Source: an uncultured Chloroflexota bacterium
GTDB lineage: Bacteria > Chloroflexota > Limnocylindria > Limnocylindrales > Limnocylindraceae
Direction: 5' to 3'
Length of the DNA: 14,457 nt
Assembly (NCBI GenBank): GCA_903851225.1
Contig: CAINNT010000110.1
Coordinates: forward strand, 1-14,457
Shown piece after piece: positions 5,960 to 13,403 of this stretch. The position numbers were made by a program, and so were the translations under genes. The first letter of the stretch is position 1, and the number at the start of each line of letters is the position of its first letter. Under the pieces are notes generated by a model. The model had not been told where the DNA came from. It did no database searches and saw nothing but the letters and a program-made list of their open reading frames with translations.

Positions 5960-8900
5960 TTACGCGAGCGGCGCGCCTGCCGCGCTCGCCGCCTCCCAGC
6001 GACGCACTTCAGCCACGACCCCCTGCACGAGCCGTGCGGCGAGACGCCAGGCCTCGCCCCCCGAGACGCGCTCTCGGCTGCGGATCTGGCTGCCGCTCAT
6101 GCTCAGCTCCGGCATCGGGTTCGCCACCAGTGCCCGAGCCGCGAGACCAGGCTGCAGTTCGCCGAGGCGCACGATCAGACGACCCTCCTCGATGAGGAGC
6201 GAGGCGAGCCCCGCCTCGCTTGCACCGGCGCGAAGTCGTGCCACCTCAAGGAGCCGCGCCGCCTCCACCGGTGGCGCACCGAATCGGTCGCGCAACTCTT
6301 CGGCGATCGCGTCGATCGTGGCGTCGGAGTCGGCGATGCCGAGGCGTCGATAGATGTCGAGGCGCTGCCCCTCGTCGGCCACATACGTGTCGGCAAGGTG
6401 TGCGGAGACCGGAAGGTCGATGAGGGCCGCGGTGCGACGGGTCGCCGGCGCACGACCTTCGCGGCTGGCCCGACGCACCTCGACGGCATCGGCCAGCAAC
6501 TGCGAATAGAGATCGAATCCGACCGCCGCGATGTGACCTGATTGTTCGCCGCCGAGCAGGTCACCCGCACCGCGAATCTCAAGATCGGCGAGTGCCAACT
6601 GAAATCCGGCACCGAGATGCGACGCGTCGAAGATCGCCTTGAGCCGCTTCCGCGCATCTTCGGTGAGCGCCTCTTCCCGTCGATAGAGGAGGTAGCACCA
6701 GGCGCGACGGCTGCTGCGACCGACGCGGCCACGCAACTGATAGAGCTGTGCAAGGCCGAGGCGATCTGCCCGGTCAACGATGATCGTGTTCGCATTTGGA
6801 ATGTCGAGGCCCGATTCGATGATGGTCGTGCAGACCAAGATCTGCGCCTCGCCGCGAACGAACTCGCCCATCACCCGCTCGAGTGCGCGCTCCTCCATCT
6901 GGCCGTGTCCCACCACCACACGTGCATCGGGAACGAGTCGGCGAATCTGCTCCGCCGCCGCCTCTATTGATTCAACGCGGTTGTGCACGTAGTACGACTG
7001 CCCACCGCGTTCCAGTTCGCGCAGCAGGGCATCGCGCACCAACTCGAGACTCGCCTCGGTCACTCGCGTTGCCACAGGGTGGCGATCCTCTGGCGGCGTC
7101 TCGATCGTGGAGAGATCGCGGATCCCCGAAAGGGCGAGGTTGAGCGTGCGCGGGATCGGCGTGGCAGTGAGGGTCATGACGTCAAGTTCGGCGCGGAGCG
7201 ACTTCATCCGCTCCTTGGCGGCGACGCCGAAGCGATGCTCCTCATCGACCACGAGCAAGCCGAGATGCTTGAAGGCCACATCTTTGGAGAGCAGCCGGTG
7301 GGTGGCAACGACCAGGTCGACCTCACCGGTGGCGAGCTTGGCGACGATCTCGGCCTGTCGTGCCGCCGAAACGTTGCGCGAAAGAAGTTCGAGCTTGAAG
7401 GGATATGCGGCGAGGCGGCGGCGGAAGGTCTCGATGTGCTGCAGGGCAAGCACAGTCGTTGGCACGAGCACTGCGACTTGGCGACCCGCCTCGAGCACGG
7501 CGAAGGCGGCGCGCAGCGCCACCTCCGTCTTCCCGTAGCCAACGTCGCCCACGATCACGCGATCCATCGGTCGTGGCCGCGCGAGGTCACCCTTCGTCGC
7601 CTCGATGGCGGTGAGCTGGTCCGGTGTTTCGCGATACGGGAAGGCCGCCTCAAACTCGGCGAGCCACGGACTCCCAGGCGTGATCGCCGGGCGATTCGCC
7701 AACTCCCGCGCGGCGTAGATGCGCAGCAACTCATCGGCAAGATCGTCGGCCGCCCTCTTGGCGCGCTCCTTGGCGCGGCGCCACTCACCACCACCGAGTC
7801 GACTGAGTTGCGGATGCTCTGAGCCGGTGTAGCGCGCGATGCGCGCCAACTGCTCGACTGGCGTGAAGACGGTGTCGGTACCGCCGTAGGCGATCTCAAG
7901 GTAGTCGCGCTGGTCGCCGTCGCCGCCACGGCGCAGCATCCCCACGAAACGACCAACGCCGTGGTCCACATGCACCAGGTAGTCGCCCGGGGTGAGCCGC
8001 TCCGCCGCCTCGCGCGTGATGCCGCGACGATGCACCGCCGGCCGACGAACGCGCGTCGCACCAAAGAGTTCGCGGTCGGTGATCACGGTTAGCCCATCGA
8101 CGCCACCCTGGAATCCGCCGTCGAGGCCGCCGGTCAAGATCGTGAGTGAACCTGGCTTCGGGTTGCTGATCAACCCCTCGCTCACCGTTGCGCGTTCGCC
8201 ACCCTCGGTGATCAGTTCCGCGATGCGCGCCGCCTGCTCCGAAACGATCAGCACACGCGCCTCGTCACGACGCCAGGTCTCAAGACCCTCAATGAGTGCG
8301 CGCGATCGCCCACTCGGCACAACCGGATCGTGCCAGCCGAATGAGTCGTCACCATCGGCACGGATCAACGACGTTGCGTCGGAGCTCCAGGTGAGGGCGA
8401 GCCGCTGGCGACCGGCGCTGGTGAGCGCCGCGATCAGTGCGTCGCCCTCTGGGATCGGCGACGGCCAACCCGCCGGCAACAGGCGTGTGGTGCGCAGCAC
8501 ATCGGCGCGCTCGTTCGTTTGACGCGAGAGAGCATCAGCTGCTCGGCGAAGCTCACCTGGCTCGTCGAGCACCACCAACGCATCGCCCACCTGGTCGTAC
8601 GCTCGCTCGGCCGTCAGCAACGCCGACCAGAGTTCCAGTCCATCGCCGCGCTCCGCCCGGTTGCGCGCCGCGATCGCCGCCTCCCAGCGCGCCAAGTCCT
8701 CGGCGAGTCGCGGCGGCAGTTCGGTTTCGCCGCCGCTGCGCACGATCCCTTCGGCAGTTGCGCGGGCGGCGGCAACGCGTGCCGCATCGAGCGGGAACTC
8801 GCTCGCCGGTAGAAGGTGCACGAGAGGCACTGCCTCGCGGCTGCGCTGGTCGGCTGGGTCGATCCGGCGAATGCTCTCGATCTCATCGCCGAACCACTCA

Positions 8901-9493
8901 ATTCGGAGCGGCGAGGTCTCGCCGGCGGGGAAGAGGTCAACGATGCCGCCGCGTCGCGCGATCTCGCCGCGGCCCCCAACAAGGGATACGGCCTCGTACC
9001 CGACGGCAATCGCACGTGTGGTGACGGCATCGAGGGTGATGCGGTCACCTGCCCGCAGCAGCAGCGTCTCGGCGCGCAGGTCGGCGAGCGAGATGGTTGG
9101 CTGCGCCACCGCCAGCAGCGAGGTGACGAGGATGCGCGGGCTCCCCTCATGCCATGCGGCCAGCGTTGCCACGCGACCGGCCGACTCATCGATGACCAGC
9201 TCGCCGCGCTCATACGGGAGCGCGCTGCGCGGCTCGAGAAGTACAACGGCAGTTGGATCGTGAAACCAGGAGCGCAGCCCGTCGGCTACGCGTTCGGCAA
9301 CTTCGGGGTCGCGGGCAACCCACACGATGCGCTGATCGATTGCGAGCGCTGCTCCGAGCTGCGCCTTTGCCGGATGGGGCACATGAATGAGCGATGCATC
9401 GCTCGTGCGAATCCGCTTGGTGAGTGCCGTGAATGGTGCTGCGGCGCGCAGCGTGTCGAGGAGCGGCGCGAGTGACGGAGTCTGGCGGTTCAC
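5960..9493 (-). CDS. mfd: Transcription-repair coupling factor
   Basis: DNA translocase that removes RNA polymerase stalled at lesions and recruits UvrA. At 1177 residues it is full length. From the N-terminus: a UvrB-like region (about 1-215, including the G-G-R-G-E-I-A-R-R-G-G-I-V-D segment near 170), a variable middle part, the CarD-like RNA polymerase interaction domain (about 490-560, with G-D-Y-L-V-H-V-D-H-G-V-G), and a superfamily 2 helicase core with Walker A G-D-V-G-Y-G-K-T (about 649), the D-E-E-H box (about 749), the T-A-T-P-I-P motif and the C-terminal motif Q-L-R-G-R-V-G-R. The TRCF C-terminal domain follows (about 1010-1110). The start is GTG at 9493, in a GTGA overlap with the pth stop. 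No sign of disruption. Confidence 0.97.
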   Translation of the reverse strand: MNRQTPSLAPLLDTLRAAAPFTALTKRIRTSDASLIHVPHPAKAQLGAALAIDQRIVWVARDPEVAERVADGLRSWFHDPTAVVLLEPRSALPYERGELVIDESAGRVATLAAWHEGSPRILVTSLLAVAQPTISLADLRAETLLLRAGDRITLDAVTTRAIAVGYEAVSLVGGRGEIARRGGIVDLFPAGETSPLRIEWFGDEIESIRRIDPADQRSREAVPLVHLLPASEFPLDAARVAAARATAEGIVRSGGETELPPRLAEDLARWEAAIAARNRAERGDGLELWSALLTAERAYDQVGDALVVLDEPGELRRAADALSRQTNERADVLRTTRLLPAGWPSPIPEGDALIAALTSAGRQRLALTWSSDATSLIRADGDDSFGWHDPVVPSGRSRALIEGLETWRRDEARVLIVSEQAARIAELITEGGERATVSEGLISNPKPGSLTILTGGLDGGFQGGVDGLTVITDRELFGATRVRRPAVHRRGITREAAERLTPGDYLVHVDHGVGRFVGMLRRGGDGDQRDYLEIAYGGTDTVFTPVEQLARIARYTGSEHPQLSRLGGGEWRRAKERAKRAADDLADELLRIYAARELANRPAITPGSPWLAEFEAAFPYRETPDQLTAIEATKGDLARPRPMDRVIVGDVGYGKTEVALRAAFAVLEAGRQVAVLVPTTVLALQHIETFRRRLAAYPFKLELLSRNVSAARQAEIVAKLATGEVDLVVATHRLLSKDVAFKHLGLLVVDEEHRFGVAAKERMKSLRAELDVMTLTATPIPRTLNLALSGIRDLSTIETPPEDRHPVATRVTEASLELVRDALLRELERGGQSYYVHNRVESIEAAAEQIRRLVPDARVVVGHGQMEERALERVMGEFVRGEAQILVCTTIIESGLDIPNANTIIVDRADRLGLAQLYQLRGRVGRSSRRAWCYLLYRREEALTEDARKRLKAIFDASHLGAGFQLALADLEIRGAGDLLGGEQSGHIAAVGFDLYSQLLADAVEVRRASREGRAPATRRTAALIDLPVSAHLADTYVADEGQRLDIYRRLGIADSDATIDAIAEELRDRFGAPPVEAARLLEVARLRAGASEAGLASLLIEEGRLIVRLGELQPGLAARALVANPMPELSMSGSQIRSRERVSGGEAWRLAARLVQGVVAEVRRWEAASAAGAPLA

Positions 9494-10221
9494 CCTTCGC
9501 GATCGGCCTTGTCGCGACCGAGAGCCTTTCGCCAGCCGTGTAAGGTCTTGCGAATCCCGTCGGCGCCGGCTGGACCGTCAACCTCACCTGGCTTCGGCAG
9601 CTTTGCCGGGTCAGCAGCACTACCCGCCTCTGGCTCAGGGAGCGTCCATCCATTGAACGCGGTTGCAGCCTTGTTCAAACCACTCCGCGCCCACATCTCA
9701 ATCGCCTCTCCGGTCGCAACCTCAACCTCAGGGAGTCGAAGTCGCTCGGCGGCGGTGAACTCTCCGAGCACATGCTGCTGCGCCGTTCCCGATTGCCGCG
9801 GGTCGCCAATGCCGATACGGAGGCGTGGATACTTGTCGGTACCGAGCTCTTCGTTGATCGAGGTGAGGCCGTTATGACCACCAGCGCTCCCCCCTTCGCG
9901 GAAGCGAAGCGTGCCAAACGGCAAGCTGAAATCGTCTACGACCACAAGCAGCGCCGTGAGTGGCACGCGCTCGGCGGCGAGGAGCTTGCGCACGGCAATG
10001 CCAGATTCGTTCATGAAGGTGTCGGGCTTCGCCATGACCAGGTCCAGGCCGAGCACGCGACCGGCATGCACCATCGCCGCATCGCGCCTCTTTCCACCAC
10101 CGCGCCAGTTCACACGATCGGCGAAGGCATCGAGCACGAGCCAGGCGATGTTGTGTCGCGTGTAGCGATACTTGTCGCCCGGGTTGCCGAGACCAACAAC
10201 GAGCCGGCGCTCCTGGCTCAT
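9490..10221 (-). CDS. pth: Peptidyl-tRNA hydrolase with a C-terminal extension
   Basis: Recycles tRNA by cleaving peptidyl-tRNA released from ribosomes. The product has 243 residues against about 190 in typical Pth. Catalytic and binding residues are present: G-L-G-N-P-G with Asn13, T-R-H-N with His23, K-P-D-T-F-M-N with Asn71, V-V-D-D-F with Asp96/97, and G-G-H-N-G-L with Asn117. After the normal end near residue 190 there is a tail of about 53 residues: first a Pro/Ala/Glu-rich, probably disordered part, then a basic helix-like end (K-T-L-H-G-W-R-K-A-L). I chose the ATG at 10221, which overlaps the ybeY stop as ATGA and gives the family N-terminus. The frame stays open upstream to 10320, but that would add 33 residues overlapping ybeY. 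Confidence 0.95.
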   Translation of the reverse strand: MSQERRLVVGLGNPGDKYRYTRHNIAWLVLDAFADRVNWRGGGKRRDAAMVHAGRVLGLDLVMAKPDTFMNESGIAVRKLLAAERVPLTALLVVVDDFSLPFGTLRFREGGSAGGHNGLTSINEELGTDKYPRLRIGIGDPRQSGTAQQHVLGEFTAAERLRLPEVEVATGEAIEMWARSGLNKAATAFNGWTLPEPEAGSAADPAKLPKPGEVDGPAGADGIRKTLHGWRKALGRDKADREG

Positions 10222-10775
10222 CGCTTCGCTCCCATCGCGCGCTTGTGCGCACGCAGAATCCGCTCCTGCTCTGCCCACATTGCCGTACGACCGGCGGGTG
10301 ATCGGTGATCCCATCCACACAAATGCAGCGCGCCGTGGACTGCGAGCAGTCGAAGTTCGTCAGCTGGCGCGTGGCGCGTTGCACCGTCGGTGCCACCGCG
10401 CCCATCGCGCGCCTGCGCAACAGCGCGATCGACGCTGATGACGATGTCGCCAAGTGGGAGCAGCTCGTCAGTCACAATTGGCGCCGCTACCGCATGTGCG
10501 GCGCGCCGCGCGGTGCCAGGCCGCGGGGGATACGCCGTCGGCTCAAGCAGTGGAAAGCTCAACACATCGGTCGCGCCGCGCTTCTTCATCTGCGACTCGT
10601 TCAGCGCGGTGATCTCGTCGTCGTCAACAAGGGTGACGACCACCTCGCCGTTCTTGGGCGCGTCAGAAACGCGCAGAACGCGCTCAACGAGGGCACGAAG
10701 TTCGGTAGCGGTGACGGAGATCCCGCCGCGCCTGCGGCGCACGATGCGCGCGCGCGGCCCGGAGCTGCGGCTCAT
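10218..10775 (-). CDS. ybeY: Endoribonuclease YbeY (rRNA maturation factor)
   Basis: Zinc-dependent endoribonuclease involved in 16S rRNA 3'-end maturation and ribosome quality control. The metal-binding signature H-G-A-L-H-L-C-G-W-D-H is present at 147-157 (His147, His151, His157), as is the conserved T-D-V-L-S-F-P motif (69-75) and the L-G-D-I-V-I-S strand (108-114). At 185 residues it is longer than the usual roughly 150-160, mainly because about 30 Pro/Arg/Ala-rich residues (77-106) lie between the S-F-P motif and the L-G-D-I strand, and a Gly-rich loop (about 122-137) precedes the His motif. The first 20 residues are very basic. ATG 10775 overlaps the yqeY stop as ATGA, and the gene's own stop overlaps pth the same way. 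Confidence 0.93.
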   Translation of the reverse strand: MSRSSGPRARIVRRRRGGISVTATELRALVERVLRVSDAPKNGEVVVTLVDDDEITALNESQMKKRGATDVLSFPLLEPTAYPPRPGTARRAAHAVAAPIVTDELLPLGDIVISVDRAVAQARDGRGGTDGATRHAPADELRLLAVHGALHLCGWDHRSPAGRTAMWAEQERILRAHKRAMGAKR

Positions 10776-11224
10776 CCGCGTGCGGCGAGCGCCGCGGTGA
10801 CCTTCCCCGAGAGGACCTTGCCATCGACGCGGCCCTTGGTCTTCGGTCCGAGCCAGCCCATGACCTTCCCCATCTCTTTTGCGGAGTTGGCGCCGGTGGC
10901 GCTGATCGCCTCGGCGACAAGTGCGTCGACATCGGCGTCGCTCAACTGCTCGGGCATGTATGTGGAGAGGATCGCGATCTCTGCGCTTTCGCTTTCAGCG
11001 AGGTCGGCGCGATTGGCGGCGATGTAGGCATCGACGGATTCCTTGCGCGTCTTCACCGCCTTCACGATGACGCCGAGGACCTCGTCGTCGGTGGCGTCGC
11101 GCTTCAGCTCCTTCTCAACGAGGGCGAGTGCGGAGAGGGCCATGCGCAGGGTGTCGCGACGCAGCGTTTCGCCCGACCGCATCGCGGCCGAGACATCGGC
11201 TTTCAGTTGATCTCGAAGCGACAT
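10772..11224 (-). CDS. yqeY: GatB/YqeY domain protein
   Basis: Stand-alone YqeY protein of 150 residues, the usual length. It resembles the helical tRNA-binding tail of the amidotransferase subunit GatB; its own cellular role is not well established, though it is often encoded beside rpsU, as here. The helical N-terminal domain (1-95, with the L-R-M-A-L-S-A-L and T-Y-M-P-E-Q-L segments) and the C-terminal domain (about 96-150, with M-G-K-V-M-G-W-L and G-K-V-L-S-G-K-V) are both present. The ATG at 11224 has AGGAG 6 bases upstream. It begins 48 bases after rpsU and overlaps ybeY by 4 bases. Confidence 0.93.
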   Translation of the reverse strand: MSLRDQLKADVSAAMRSGETLRRDTLRMALSALALVEKELKRDATDDEVLGVIVKAVKTRKESVDAYIAANRADLAESESAEIAILSTYMPEQLSDADVDALVAEAISATGANSAKEMGKVMGWLGPKTKGRVDGKVLSGKVTAALAARG

Positions 11225-11230
11225 GCGCTG

Positions 11231-11235
11231 CTCCT
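11231..11235 (-). promoter_or_regulatory. Ribosome binding site of yqeY
   Basis: AGGAG on the minus strand, 6 bases before the ATG at 11224. One of the clearer Shine-Dalgarno sites here. A small GCGGC-ATA-GCCGC inverted repeat lies just upstream, but there is no T-run, so it is not a terminator. Confidence 0.65.
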
Positions 11236-11272
11236 CTCTGGCGGCTATGCCGCACCGGGGCGCGCCGTGGGG

Positions 11273-11464
11273 CTAGATCCCGCGCGGTGCTCCGCCCATC
11301 GGCTTCTTGCGCTTGGCGTCCTTGCGCTTCTTCTTCTCCGCGGCGTTCTCGAACGCTTCGCGTCGGCGCGACTCGGCCAAGATGCCGGCCTGCTGAACCT
11401 TTTTGTTGAAACGGCGCAGCGCGGCCTCGAAAGACTCGTTGTCACCGATACGTACTTCTGCCAA
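11273..11464 (-). CDS. rpsU: Small ribosomal subunit protein bS21
   Basis: Product of 63 residues, a component of the 30S subunit located near the 3' end of 16S rRNA and active in initiation. It has the standard bS21 sequence: V-R-I-G-D-N-E-S-F-E-A-A-L-R-R-F-N-K-K-V near the N-terminus, then the R-R-R-E-A-F-E-N region and a Lys/Arg-rich tail (about 44-54). The start is TTG at 11464: it gives the family's usual N-terminus and has a perfect AGGAGG 6 bases upstream. Longer in-frame starts would add an unrelated stretch. That ribosome binding site lies inside a perfect hairpin, suggesting translational control. The gene sits between an unknown membrane-protein gene (51 bases upstream) and yqeY (48 bases downstream). 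Confidence 0.95.
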   Translation of the reverse strand: MAEVRIGDNESFEAALRRFNKKVQQAGILAESRRREAFENAAEKKKRKDAKRKKPMGGAPRGI

Positions 11465-11470
11465 GTGGCA

Positions 11471-11476
11471 CCTCCT
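11471..11476 (-). promoter_or_regulatory. Strong Shine-Dalgarno sequence of rpsU
   Basis: AGGAGG on the minus strand, 6 bases before the TTG start at 11464. It fixes the rpsU start. It is one of the strongest such sites in the window, paired with a weak start codon. Confidence 0.85.
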
Positions 11477-11488
11477 AAGGGGAGGAGG
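11471..11488 (-). promoter_or_regulatory. Perfect 6-bp hairpin masking the rpsU ribosome binding site
   Basis: Read on the minus strand this is CCTCCT-CCCCTT-AGGAGG: a perfect 6-base-pair stem with a 6-base loop, in which the whole rpsU Shine-Dalgarno sequence is paired. The 5' arm equals the anti-Shine-Dalgarno core found at the 3' end of 16S rRNA. A second, shorter GCCTCCG, also complementary to the site, lies further upstream (about 11506-11512). A role in limiting or autoregulating rpsU translation is inferred; there is no T-run, so it is not a terminator. Confidence 0.5.
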
Positions 11489-11515
11489 ATAGCCGATCCC
11501 CCGCACGGAGGCGAC

Positions 11516-12088
11516 TTACCTCGGAATAGGGACCTCTTCGAGCATCCCCTGCAGGGTGATCAGCAGGGTGTTTGCCGCTTCGCTGTCGAGATCGGCCGAG
11601 GGGGTGCGCTGCAGAATCACGAGCAGGTTGCCCGAGCGGAAGAGACTGAATTCAGCGTCTGGGGGGACGAGGACGAGGTTCACGGGGGCAGCCAAATACG
11701 CGGCGAGCTGCGCGGCGGCGAGCTGCGCGGCGGCGGTGTCAGGGAGCGAAATTGCGACCAGCGGGATGCCGATCGGATCACGGCCAGATGCTGCGCGTAC
11801 CACGGTGCGGGGGAGGCTGTTCATCTCTGGCGGAAGCGGTGGACGAACGTCGCCGCCACTCGTCACCGGCCCGAGGCCAGCGGCGGTCACCACGGATACA
11901 AGGAGACCCTCCACCTGGGCCGCCTCGGCAGAGCTTCGCGCCGTCGGCGCCGCCGACGCGGCGGGACCTTGTGGGTCTGGCACCAGCGGGCCACCCGACA
12001 GGAAGCTAAAGATCGCCATGCCGCCAACCAAGACGATCACGGTGCTGTACGGGAAACGACGTTTACGCGTCGTTGGTGCCTCGCTCAT
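11516..12088 (-). CDS. Unknown single-pass membrane protein
   Basis: I do not recognise this 190-residue product. The N-terminus is basic (R-K-R-R at 8-11), followed by one hydrophobic segment (about 14-32), so by the positive-inside rule the remaining roughly 155 residues should face outside, anchored by an uncleaved signal. A Pro/Ala-rich linker (about 33-56) leads to a region with alternating helices and strands (about 57-190), including an Ala/Gln/Leu helix (118-132) partly built from a 15-base tandem duplication, and a strand-rich part N-L-V-L-V-P ... N-L-L-V-I-L-Q. No cysteine and no catalytic motif is visible. ATG 12088 overlaps the HIT gene stop as ATGA. Its position between translation-related genes suggests co-expression, not a specific role. 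Confidence 0.7.
   Translation of the reverse strand: MSEAPTTRKRRFPYSTVIVLVGGMAIFSFLSGGPLVPDPQGPAASAAPTARSSAEAAQVEGLLVSVVTAAGLGPVTSGGDVRPPLPPEMNSLPRTVVRAASGRDPIGIPLVAISLPDTAAAQLAAAQLAAYLAAPVNLVLVPPDAEFSLFRSGNLLVILQRTPSADLDSEAANTLLITLQGMLEEVPIPR
11701..11730. repeat. 15-base tandem duplication inside the membrane-protein gene
   Basis: Two exact adjacent copies of a 15-base unit (CGGCGAGCTGCGCGG on the plus strand), in frame in the minus-strand gene, giving A-A-Q-L-A twice at about residues 119-129. It probably arose by slippage and extends an Ala-rich helix without breaking the frame. Confidence 0.85.
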
Positions 12089-12435
12089 CCCGGTGGCCAG
12101 GTCAGCTGTCGCCCGGCAAGCAGGTGATAGTGCAGATGCTCGATCGCCTGGCCGCCCTCATCGCCAACGTTGCTGACGAGTCGCCAACCGCTATCACCGT
12201 ACCCGGAATCGACCGCGATCTCTTGGGCAACGTGATGCATGCGCGCCAAGAGTGCTCCATGCGCAGGGATGTCGCGTAGGTCAGCGGCGGAGCCGATATG
12301 TTCACGCGGCACGATCAACACATGGAGTGGCGCCTGTGGGGCAATGTCGTTGAAGGCGATGACCAGATCGGAGTTGTGGCGCTGCGTGCTCGGGATCTCA
12401 CCGGCGATGATCTTGCAGAAGAGGCAGTCGGTCAT
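12085..12435 (-). CDS. HIT-family (HinT-like) nucleotide phosphoramidase/hydrolase
   Basis: Histidine-triad protein of 116 residues, acting on the alpha-phosphate of nucleotides such as AMP-amine conjugates; the exact substrate in the cell is uncertain for this family. The signature H-L-H-Y-H-L-L is at 100-106, and the N-terminus has the usual C-L-F-C-K-I-I start, whose Cys4 and Cys7 suggest a zinc site. The segment H-V-L-I-V-P-R-E-H (38-46) is also typical. I use the ATG at 12435, in an ATGA overlap with the prmA stop; the frame is open further upstream to 12480 but the extra residues are basic and out of family. It is often found close to dnaJ and prmA in bacteria. Confidence 0.92.
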   Translation of the reverse strand: MTDCLFCKIIAGEIPSTQRHNSDLVIAFNDIAPQAPLHVLIVPREHIGSAADLRDIPAHGALLARMHHVAQEIAVDSGYGDSGWRLVSNVGDEGGQAIEHLHYHLLAGRQLTWPPG

Positions 12436-13403
12436 GCGTTGAGTGTAGCGCGACCGTCGCTGAATTCGGCGGCGACCCACTCCCCCTCCTCCCAGCGATC
12501 AACGAGTGTTGCACCCGCCGACTGCAGTGCGGCGATCGCCTCGTCGGCGCGCGAGATGAACATGCCACTGGTCAGAAGCCGACCGCCTGGCGCCATCGCG
12601 GCAACGAGCTGCGGGGCAAGTTCTATGTGCAGCGATGCAACGAGGTTTGCCATCACCAGTGGTGCCGGCGCGCTGATCGGAAGCGAGCCCGCTTGAATGG
12701 TGACTCGGTCGGCAACACCGTTGCGCGACGCATTCTCGGTAGCGGCGGCAACGGAGAGCGGATCAATGTCGACGCCGGTCCCGTGCGACGCACCAAGGGC
12801 GATCGCCGCGAGCAGCAGGATGCCGCTCCCCGTACCCACGTCGAGCACCCCTGGACCGCTCGGTGGGAGTTTGCCGAGTCGGTCGGCGGCACTCCATCGC
12901 TCCAAGCCGATCAACGCAAGGCGAGTCGTTGGATGCAAGCCTGTGCCAAATGCCTGCCCCGGATCGATGGTGACGATGGCATCGCCTGGGGCGGCGGTGT
13001 GCTCCCGCCATGGAGGGCGCACGACGATTCGGCCAACACGCAAGACGGGGAACTCGGCGCGCCAACTGGTCGCCCACTCCTCGCTAGGAATCGGTCGTAC
13101 CTCCAAGGGTCCGATGCCGCGCAAACCGACACCGCCGCTTGAGAATGCTGCGAAGCGCTCAAGCTCCGTTACCAGTGCGCGTGCTGCGGCGCGGTTGCCC
13201 TCGTTGTCGGGGAGCCAAGCGCGAATCCGGACCGGTGCGGTCGGGTCATGGACAGGTCCGAGTGCATCGCCATCGATCGGCGGCGGTGTGGCGGGCTCGG
13301 CGCTGGTGCCCGCTGGAGCGAGTCGACCGAGTCGTTCGCTGATCGCTTCGGCCGCCTCGGGGTCGCACGCAATACTGAGCTCGAGCCAACCGTCGGAGCT
13401 CAG
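12432..13403 (-). CDS. prmA: Ribosomal protein L11 methyltransferase, apparent CTG start
   Basis: SAM-dependent methyltransferase acting on ribosomal protein L11. The C-terminal domain shows D-P-G-Q-A-F-G-T-G-L-H-P-T-T (about 147-160), the SAM loop D-V-G-T-G-S-G (about 188-194), D-I-D-P (about 212-215) and A-N-L-V-A (about 252-256). The N-terminal domain begins G-W-L-E-L-S-I and is encoded up to the dnaJ stop, but this stretch has no in-frame ATG, GTG or TTG until a TTG at 13124, which would remove about 93 residues and the start of the known fold. The only plausible start for a full protein is CTG at 13403: it forms a CTGA overlap with the dnaJ stop, like the ATGA overlaps elsewhere in this run, and GAGG lies 7 bases upstream. 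Total 323 residues, slightly longer than usual because of a Pro-rich insert near residue 40. Function is certain; the start is inferred. Confidence 0.88.
   Translation of the reverse strand: MSSDGWLELSIACDPEAAEAISERLGRLAPAGTSAEPATPPPIDGDALGPVHDPTAPVRIRAWLPDNEGNRAAARALVTELERFAAFSSGGVGLRGIGPLEVRPIPSEEWATSWRAEFPVLRVGRIVVRPPWREHTAAPGDAIVTIDPGQAFGTGLHPTTRLALIGLERWSAADRLGKLPPSGPGVLDVGTGSGILLLAAIALGASHGTGVDIDPLSVAAATENASRNGVADRVTIQAGSLPISAPAPLVMANLVASLHIELAPQLVAAMAPGGRLLTSGMFISRADEAIAALQSAGATLVDRWEEGEWVAAEFSDGRATLNA

Noticed and set aside
10222..10320. Longer pth form with 33 more N-terminal residues
   Set aside because: The extension overlaps ybeY, is not part of the family, and the ATG at 10221 in an ATGA overlap explains the start.
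11240..11256. Small GCGGC-ATA-GCCGC inverted repeat between rpsU and yqeY as a terminator
   Set aside because: Five base pairs with no T-run, directly ahead of the yqeY ribosome binding site; too weak to call.
12436..12480. Longer HIT protein with 15 additional basic residues
   Set aside because: The family starts close to the C-x-x-C segment, and the ATG at 12435 overlaps the prmA stop as in the neighbouring junctions.
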